A stretch of 64,000 nt of DNA from an uncultured Actinomycetes bacterium (GTDB lineage: Bacteria; Actinomycetota; Actinomycetes; Mycobacteriales; Nakamurellaceae), in assembly GCA_937926105.1 (NCBI GenBank), contig CALANS010000028.1, positions 62,001 to 126,000 on the forward strand. The letters are read 5' to 3'. Under the pieces are notes generated by a model that had not been told where the DNA came from, searched no databases, and saw nothing but the letters and a program-made list of their open reading frames with translations. Below are positions 59,065 through 64,000 of the stretch, piece by piece. Both the position numbers and the translations under genes were made by a program. Every line of letters begins with the position of its first letter. Positions within the stretch are counted from its first letter, which is position 1.

Positions 59065-60162
59065 ATGATGGGGCGGGAGCTTCGGGGTTTGCGGGTCGCA
59101 ATTGCACACGAGTGGATTGCGGCACGGGCAGGTAGCGAGAAGGCTTTTGAGGAGATGGGTCGGGCCTTTCCGACGGCCGACTTATTTGCTCTGACGCAAA
59201 CTCCAGGGGTCGCGATTGATACGGCTGGCAGACCGATTCAGTATACGTTTCTGAACCAGTCTCATATCTTTCGGGATCGCCGTGCCGTCACGCTACCGTT
59301 GATGCCCTTGGCGTGGCGCCTGATCGGCCGGGGCTCGGCGTATGATGTCGTGATTACGTCGAGTCACGCTTGCGTCAAGGGCTTCTGGCCCGGTAGAAGT
59401 GCTCGCCATTTCTGCTATGTTCATGCCCCAATGAGATATGTATGGACCCCAGAGATTGATAATCGCGCCCAATTGCGGCTATTGCGTCCAATGCGCGAAA
59501 TACTCAGAAACTGGGATCGGAATTCCACGAGGTGGGTGGACAGCTTTGCGGCAAATTCGACGGCGGTGGCAGCGCGCATTCTTCACTTTTATGGTAGAGC
59601 CGCTCGTGTTATTCATCCGCCGGTTGATGTTAAGTTCTTCAATGGGGCTCGTCGCTGTGAACGTTCGAGCCTGATTTCTGTCGGTCGTTTGATTCCTTAC
59701 AAGGGTCACGATATTTCAATTGGCGTTGCTGCAGTATTGGGCTTGCCATTAACGGTCGTCGGATCTGGGCCCGAAGAACAGCGGCTTCGTGAGTTGGCGC
59801 ATTCATCGAGAGTTATGGTGTCGTTTCGGACAAATGCGTCAGACGTCGAGCTTCGGGAGGCAATGGCCCGGTCACGACTGCTGCTGTACCCAGCGATTGA
59901 GGACTTCGGAATAGTGGCTGCGGAGGCGCTCGCGGCTGGCCTTCCGGTAGTTGGGCCACGTGCTGGCGGGCTCTTGGACATTGTGGACGACGGCAAGACA
60001 GGGGTGCTTGCGAGGAGCGTGAGCGTCGATGACATGGCAGACGCGGCCGCGCGCGCGCTCGAAATGGGCAACAAGGATGAGGAATGCAGGATCTGGGCCC
60101 AGAGATTTTCAGCGGAACGGTTCCGAGACGAAATCAAGGACTGGGTCGTTGGCGCATTGTAA
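59065..60162 (+). CDS. glycosyltransferase family 4 (WbaZ-like mannosyl/rhamnosyltransferase)
   Basis: A 365-residue GT-B enzyme. N-terminal VAIAHEWIAARAGSEKAFEEM and the HAPMRYVWTPE block fit the WbaZ/RfbU branch; the donor half has LISVGRLIPYKGHD, VVGSGPEEQRLREL and the nucleotide-sugar clamp YPAIEDFGIVAAEALAAGLPVVG. Two adjacent ATGs (59065, 59068) are equal candidates. Adds one sugar to the lipid-linked repeat at the cytosolic face. Confidence 0.9.
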   Translation: MMGRELRGLRVAIAHEWIAARAGSEKAFEEMGRAFPTADLFALTQTPGVAIDTAGRPIQYTFLNQSHIFRDRRAVTLPLMPLAWRLIGRGSAYDVVITSSHACVKGFWPGRSARHFCYVHAPMRYVWTPEIDNRAQLRLLRPMREILRNWDRNSTRWVDSFAANSTAVAARILHFYGRAARVIHPPVDVKFFNGARRCERSSLISVGRLIPYKGHDISIGVAAVLGLPLTVVGSGPEEQRLRELAHSSRVMVSFRTNASDVELREAMARSRLLLYPAIEDFGIVAAEALAAGLPVVGPRAGGLLDIVDDGKTGVLARSVSVDDMADAAARALEMGNKDEECRIWAQRFSAERFRDEIKDWVVGAL

Positions 60163-60170
60163 GGAATCCG

Positions 60171-60326
60171 ATGGCTGCCTTTAACTCAATGTTCGCTGTC
60201 TGGGGCAGCTGCGCGGTGGAATGGCAAGTGGCGTTGGCGGGTTTGGTTGGCGGAGTGGGATTGCTGCCCTCCTGGCCGCGTGGCCCTGGGCGCTGTGCGG
60301 TTGTGACCTGCGTGGAACCTACGTAA
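60171..60326 (+). CDS. possible small hydrophobic protein, 51 aa
   Basis: The frame MAAFNSMFAVWGSCAVEWQV, then ALAGLVGGVGLLPSWPRG, follows AAGGAATCCG at ideal spacing and ends in TAATG, sharing one base with the flippase ATG at 60326. It has one hydrophobic segment. Alternatively the flippase frame is open back to 60221 and this ORF is incidental. No known homologue. Confidence 0.3.
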   Translation: MAAFNSMFAVWGSCAVEWQVALAGLVGGVGLLPSWPRGPGRCAVVTCVEPT

Positions 60327-61618
60327 TGGGAATTCTGGGCCCACAACGCGCGCGTCTGGCAAATGGTGCGCGTAGGACGTTCTGGGCCGTGGCGAGTGAG
60401 GCTGTCCATTCAGCAAACACCCTCTTCTTGTCCGCTTGGATTGCGCATCGTGCGGGCGCCGCTGACTTTGGGGCGTTTAGCGCTATTTACGCAGGCATGC
60501 TATTTGTAATGTTTCTTGGTCGCGCCGCTTGCGCAATGCCCATGGTCATTCAACACAGTGGGTCCGCAAAATTGTTCGAACGGCGGCTCTTGTCAGGTGT
60601 GATGGGAGCGAGTTGTCTTGTTGGCGTGGTTAGCGCATGCCTCGGTCTGGCGGTTGGCTTCGTGATTGGTGGCTCTGTAGGGCAGATATGCATCGCTATC
60701 GCGGTCGGAGGGCCGAGCCTGCTACTCCAAGATAGTGCGAATCTCGCTCTGTATGCTCGCGGTCAGGCGAGATCTGCATTTACGAGCAACGCGATCTGGG
60801 CGGGCGTGGGAATATCACTATTCCTCATTGCGACCTACACATTGCAAATCTCTCATGCGTGGCCATACGTAGTCCTGTGGGACATTGCGGTGACTTCTTC
60901 CGCGATATATGGTCTATCGGTATTGAGGACTCTTCCGAGTGTTCCGGGCGGTGTGCGGAGATGGGTTGATAGCTGGCCCATGGCTCGTAATTTGACGACT
61001 GAAGCTGCTATTGATCAGTCTTCGCAGCAGGGCGTTTTGTGGATCATGGCTGTCGGGCTAGACCTGGTTTCGTTGGCGGGATTTCGCGCAGCACAACTTA
61101 TTTTCGGTGGTGTTCGTATCTTGGTGCAGGGTCTGGTTCCGTTTGGCGTGGCTGAAGGTGTCAAACTATTTCGAGGAGCACCTCGAAGGCTCCTAGTACT
61201 GCTCTCTTTGTGGGTGCTGGGATCGATGGTAGTGATTGCGTTGTTACTATTGGTGCTCGTGTCGGTTCCATATCGATGGGGAGAATGGCTCCTCGGGGAG
61301 AGCTGGTCATATTCGTACCCAGTCCTTATTCCAATTGCGGTCGGCGTGATTGGAAACGCTATCATCACAATTGGCATGGCTGGCTTACGGGCGATGAACG
61401 AGACTGGCACGCTAGTGCGCTTGCGGATTCCGGTGTCTATGGTTGTCGTTCTTGGTGCGGTAATCGGCGTATGGTCTGGCAACTTGCGCGACTTCGCGAT
61501 TGCTTACAGTAGTTGCACGGTGTGCGCTGGCGTCCTTTGCGCAGTAGTCCTCGTGGTCAAGTTTAAGAGCGTGACTGGGCGGACCGCGGGGACTCCTCGG
61601 GCCATAGATGCGGGCTGA
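60326..61618 (+). CDS. lipopolysaccharide/oligosaccharide flippase (Wzx-like, MOP superfamily)
   Basis: A 430-residue protein with 12 predicted helices, starting MGILGPQRARLANGARRTFW; helix 1 begins SEAVHSANTLFLSAWIAHRAG and GAADFGAFSAIYAGM is the typical first cytosolic loop. Moves the lipid-linked repeat across the membrane. The ATG at 60326 is preferred; the frame is open upstream to an ATG at 60221 giving 35 more residues. Last gene of the AT-richer cassette. Codon use differs from the following DUF4012 gene. Confidence 0.85.
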   Translation: MGILGPQRARLANGARRTFWAVASEAVHSANTLFLSAWIAHRAGAADFGAFSAIYAGMLFVMFLGRAACAMPMVIQHSGSAKLFERRLLSGVMGASCLVGVVSACLGLAVGFVIGGSVGQICIAIAVGGPSLLLQDSANLALYARGQARSAFTSNAIWAGVGISLFLIATYTLQISHAWPYVVLWDIAVTSSAIYGLSVLRTLPSVPGGVRRWVDSWPMARNLTTEAAIDQSSQQGVLWIMAVGLDLVSLAGFRAAQLIFGGVRILVQGLVPFGVAEGVKLFRGAPRRLLVLLSLWVLGSMVVIALLLLVLVSVPYRWGEWLLGESWSYSYPVLIPIAVGVIGNAIITIGMAGLRAMNETGTLVRLRIPVSMVVVLGAVIGVWSGNLRDFAIAYSSCTVCAGVLCAVVLVVKFKSVTGRTAGTPRAIDAG

Positions 61619-61898
61619 CGCAGATCTGAATCTCGATGAATGAGTGCGTAGTTGTAGCCGTGTGCTAGGGGGCTCGTGTCTGACTCTGATGTTTCGATGC
61701 AGGCAGCGGAGGGTCCGCGGGCCCACTGCGGCGAAGCTTCTGGCCCTGGGAATGGACTGGTGGGCCGTAGGGGTGTATGTCGAAGGCCGATTCGTCGGTG
61801 CGCCCCGGGTTCGCGGAGTCCTGATTGTCGGAGTCAGGCGCGCGAGCCGATCCTTTCCTTCGATCTCGCTCGCTGTGTACGTGGGACGCGCACCCTTG
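61619..61898. other. non-coding gap after the flippase
   Basis: 280 bp between convergent genes without a convincing ORF or hairpin. Base composition climbs back from the AT-richer cassette to the GC-rich level of the DUF4012 gene. Confidence 0.5.
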
Positions 61899-63851
61899 CT
61901 ACGAGTTGGGGCTGGCGTCGGCCGGTGTACAGGCTCGGGGACGACCGACGTCGATGGTGGCCGGGGTGGACAGCGGCGTCGTCAGTAGCTGCATGCCGGT
62001 GGTCCCGGTCGCCGGGGCGGGCCCGGACAGCACGGTCGCGTGGATGGTGATGGACTCGCCCGGCTGTAGGTCGACCGTCAGCACGCCCACGAAGCGACCG
62101 TTCTCGGTGCCGCTGCCCAGCGAGGCGTGCTGGCCGTCGATGCGGGCGTCCTGCACGGCTCCGCCGACGGGGGAGAAGACCATCACGTTGGTGCGCGTCA
62201 CGTACTTGCCGGCCAGGGCCAGTCCCGTGACGTAGTTCGGCAATCCCGAAGACGGCGCGGTGGAGGTCACCGTCACCGTCACCGCCATCACCATCCGGCC
62301 ATCGCTACGGCACCCGCTCGCCTGCAGCGACACCGTCTCGCGCAGGTAGAAGTCCATCTTGCCGCCGGTCCCGTCGTTGAGATACACGCCGACAGTCGGG
62401 GTGGCGGCGTCGGCGGTGGGCAGCCGGCCGCCGAGCACGGTGGTGGCCAGCAGATTCTGCTCGGCGTCGGTGGCGCTCCAGACAAGCAGGCGGCGCTGCG
62501 CGGCGGCCTTCTCCAGGCCGGCGAGCGTCGCCGTGGCCGAACCCTGCCCGGACACCATCGCGGCGAACACCGACCGGGCGGCCTGCTGGAACAGCGCGTT
62601 TGACTGGGCGGGCGTGGTGCCCCGGTAGGCCTGGGACAGCAGGTAGGCAACGGTGTTGGCGGCGGTGAGCTGGTTGCCGGTGGGCAGGTCGACCGGGCCG
62701 GTGCCCTGGAGCACCTCCGAGAGAGCCACCGGATCGGTCGCGATCACGCCGTCCACCTGGACGCCGAAGCGCTGCCGGTACATCTCGCGGATCAGCTTGG
62801 CAGCGGTGGGGAAGTCCGGGGTGAGGTTGACGTCCATCGGATACACGGCCGGCAGATCGGTGTAGAGCGCCTGGAGGTTGGCGGGCAGCTCCTGCATGGG
62901 CGGGTCGAATTTCTTGATGTCGGCGCTGGTGGAGCCTTGCTTGTCCAGGGTGATCCGGCCGTGGTCGGCGCTGATCAGTGCGTAGGCGCCGAAGATGCCC
63001 CCGGTGGCGCGCAGCTCGGCGTTGTTCTGGAACACCACCAGATAGGTGCGCTTGCCGTCGGCGCCAAGCATCGGCGGCAGCAACTGCGCGGCCTTGGCGG
63101 CGGTGTCGGCGAGCCGGCCAACCCTGGTCAGCTTGTCGTGCAGCTCACCCACGGCGTTGGCGACCACGGGCAGCAGCGGCTCGGGGTCGATGTCGTCGAC
63201 GGTTCGCTGCAGGTCGTGGATGGCGCTGGCGGCGGCGGTCACCTTGGGGGCGGCCTGCTGCAGCACGGTGACGTCGATGGCGCCGTTCCGCGGGGCGATC
63301 TGCGCCGGGTCCAGGCTGGCGGCGACGTCCACCAACGGCGGCAGCGTGGTCCAGCTCAGCTCGTCGATGGCATCGGCGATGACGCGGACAGCCTGCAGGT
63401 TGGGCCCGATGCCCGGCAGATGCTCGGCGGTGGACCACAGGAAGTCATGCGCCTCGCTGTGCGCGGCGCCGGCCTCCTGCTGCAGCTTGCCGAGCGTGAC
63501 GTGCGCGGCGTGGGCGTCGCCGTCCTTGAGGTTCTGCTGCAGCTCGGTGACCAGCCCTGCGGTGGCCTCAAGATGGTCGTGGGCCTGCCAGAGCTGGAAG
63601 GCCACCCAGGCGGAGGCCAGGATGATGCAGCACGCTGCGATGACGAGGGCCCAGACGATGCGGCGGCGCCGCCGGTAGACGCGGTAGCCCGCGCGCTTCT
63701 TGTGCCTGGAGTGGGCGTGGCGGTGGGTTTCGGGCGCTGCCGGTTCGGGTGCTGGTCGTGGGCCGGTGCCGCTGTCGGTGTCCGGTGCGCCGGGTGGCTC
63801 GGCCGTGTCATCCGCCGCTCCTGGCGTTGCGCCATCCGGGTTGTCGGCCAC
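61899..63851 (-). CDS. DUF4012 membrane-anchored protein
   Basis: A 650-residue protein with a basic/Pro-rich head (ending HSRHKKRAGYRVYRRRRR), one helix (VWALVIAACCIILASAWVAF) and a large extracytoplasmic DUF4012 domain: LVVFQNNAELRATGGIFGAY, then GQVDG-like FGVQVDGVIATDPVALSEVL, MDFYLRETVSL. DUF4012 proteins lie in polysaccharide loci of actinobacteria and Gram-positives and may assist glycan attachment, but no activity is proven. GTG at 63851 is chosen because TACGAT (63858-63863 on the minus strand) is seven bases away, which suggests a leaderless transcript. Confidence 0.85.
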   Translation of the reverse strand: MADNPDGATPGAADDTAEPPGAPDTDSGTGPRPAPEPAAPETHRHAHSRHKKRAGYRVYRRRRRIVWALVIAACCIILASAWVAFQLWQAHDHLEATAGLVTELQQNLKDGDAHAAHVTLGKLQQEAGAAHSEAHDFLWSTAEHLPGIGPNLQAVRVIADAIDELSWTTLPPLVDVAASLDPAQIAPRNGAIDVTVLQQAAPKVTAAASAIHDLQRTVDDIDPEPLLPVVANAVGELHDKLTRVGRLADTAAKAAQLLPPMLGADGKRTYLVVFQNNAELRATGGIFGAYALISADHGRITLDKQGSTSADIKKFDPPMQELPANLQALYTDLPAVYPMDVNLTPDFPTAAKLIREMYRQRFGVQVDGVIATDPVALSEVLQGTGPVDLPTGNQLTAANTVAYLLSQAYRGTTPAQSNALFQQAARSVFAAMVSGQGSATATLAGLEKAAAQRRLLVWSATDAEQNLLATTVLGGRLPTADAATPTVGVYLNDGTGGKMDFYLRETVSLQASGCRSDGRMVMAVTVTVTSTAPSSGLPNYVTGLALAGKYVTRTNVMVFSPVGGAVQDARIDGQHASLGSGTENGRFVGVLTVDLQPGESITIHATVLSGPAPATGTTGMQLLTTPLSTPATIDVGRPRACTPADASPNS

Positions 63852-63857
63852 CCGAGT

Positions 63858-63863
63858 ATCGTA
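63858..63863 (-). promoter_or_regulatory. -10 hexamer of a probably leaderless DUF4012 transcript
   Basis: TACGAT on the minus strand is six bases before the GTG at 63851, so transcription would begin at or next to the start codon. No clear -35. Confidence 0.4.
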
Positions 63864-64000
63864 CCGGCGGAGGCTTCTGGTCGGCGGGGCGTGGAGCCGA
63901 TCGCTCGTCACTGCCCTTTTCGTTGCCCGTCCGCCCGGTGGCCCGGCCGGCTTGCACCGGCGTGGTCGGCCTGTCGCACCCGCCTGACACACTGGGCCGG

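Noticed and set aside
61644..61988. 114-codon frame after the flippase
   Set aside because: Overlaps the end of the DUF4012 gene on the other strand and has no coding signature.

Overview
The window is very GC-rich, with GTG starts, ATGA/GTGA stop-start overlaps and gene neighbourhoods typical of Actinomycetota. The order bldM-like regulator / sigD / anti-sigma D / guaB / guaB3 / guaA, the block chorismate mutase / pcrA / sucC-sucD / DUF5336 / DUF6350 / purN-purH, and folD-DUF3017 are shared in pieces with Streptomyces and Mycobacterium. Mycothiol-type enzymes and a type VII secretion-style toxin point the same way. I infer a free-living actinobacterium of the Nakamurella/Frankia type, but the species cannot be fixed from the sequence alone. 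No rRNA, tRNA, CRISPR array, insertion sequence or phage gene was seen.

Layout. 1-12 kb: an orphan BldM-like regulator whose phospho-acceptor Asp is lost, SigD with its membrane anti-sigma factor, then guanine nucleotide synthesis (guaB, guaB3, guaA), interrupted by an amino-sugar operon (ROK kinase, nagA, a GlcD-like FAD oxidase). 12-17 kb: an envelope-stress locus with a PspC/LiaF-type membrane protein divergent from a PspC-domain histidine kinase and its LuxR-type response regulator. Both of its operons end at 40-bp perfect palindromes. 17-22 kb: a CapA-like lipoprotein, chorismate mutase behind a previously unannotated-looking aromatic leader peptide and attenuator, and the helicase pcrA. 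22-28 kb: membrane proteins, a stand-alone B12-binding protein, and a polymorphic-toxin island (T7SS-type GH-E nuclease toxin followed by ankyrin and SUFU-type immunity candidates). 28-39 kb: housekeeping genes sucCD, purNH, gltX and folD with their usual membrane-protein neighbours. 39-43 kb: two secreted phosphoesterase-like proteins in one operon. 43-49 kb: a BMP-type nucleoside ABC importer. 49-52 kb: icd, an MmcQ/YjbR protein and a mycothiol-dependent enzyme family member. 51.4-64 kb: an exopolysaccharide locus with a low-molecular-weight tyrosine phosphatase, a Wzz/BY-kinase, a sortase-type surface protein, a polyprenyl glycosylphosphotransferase, an O-antigen-ligase/polymerase-like protein, a sulfotransferase, a glycosyltransferase, a flippase and a DUF4012 protein. 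The stretch from about 55.2 to 61.6 kb is visibly richer in A and T than its flanks and looks like an exchangeable glycan cassette.

The least expected signals are not genes. They are a 78-bp intergenic element with inverted ends present twice (4751-4828 and 16214-16291), a pair of 40-bp perfect palindromes sharing their outer arms, the aromatic attenuator at 18862-18966, and a set of 13-bp-spaced direct repeats in front of the nucleoside importer.
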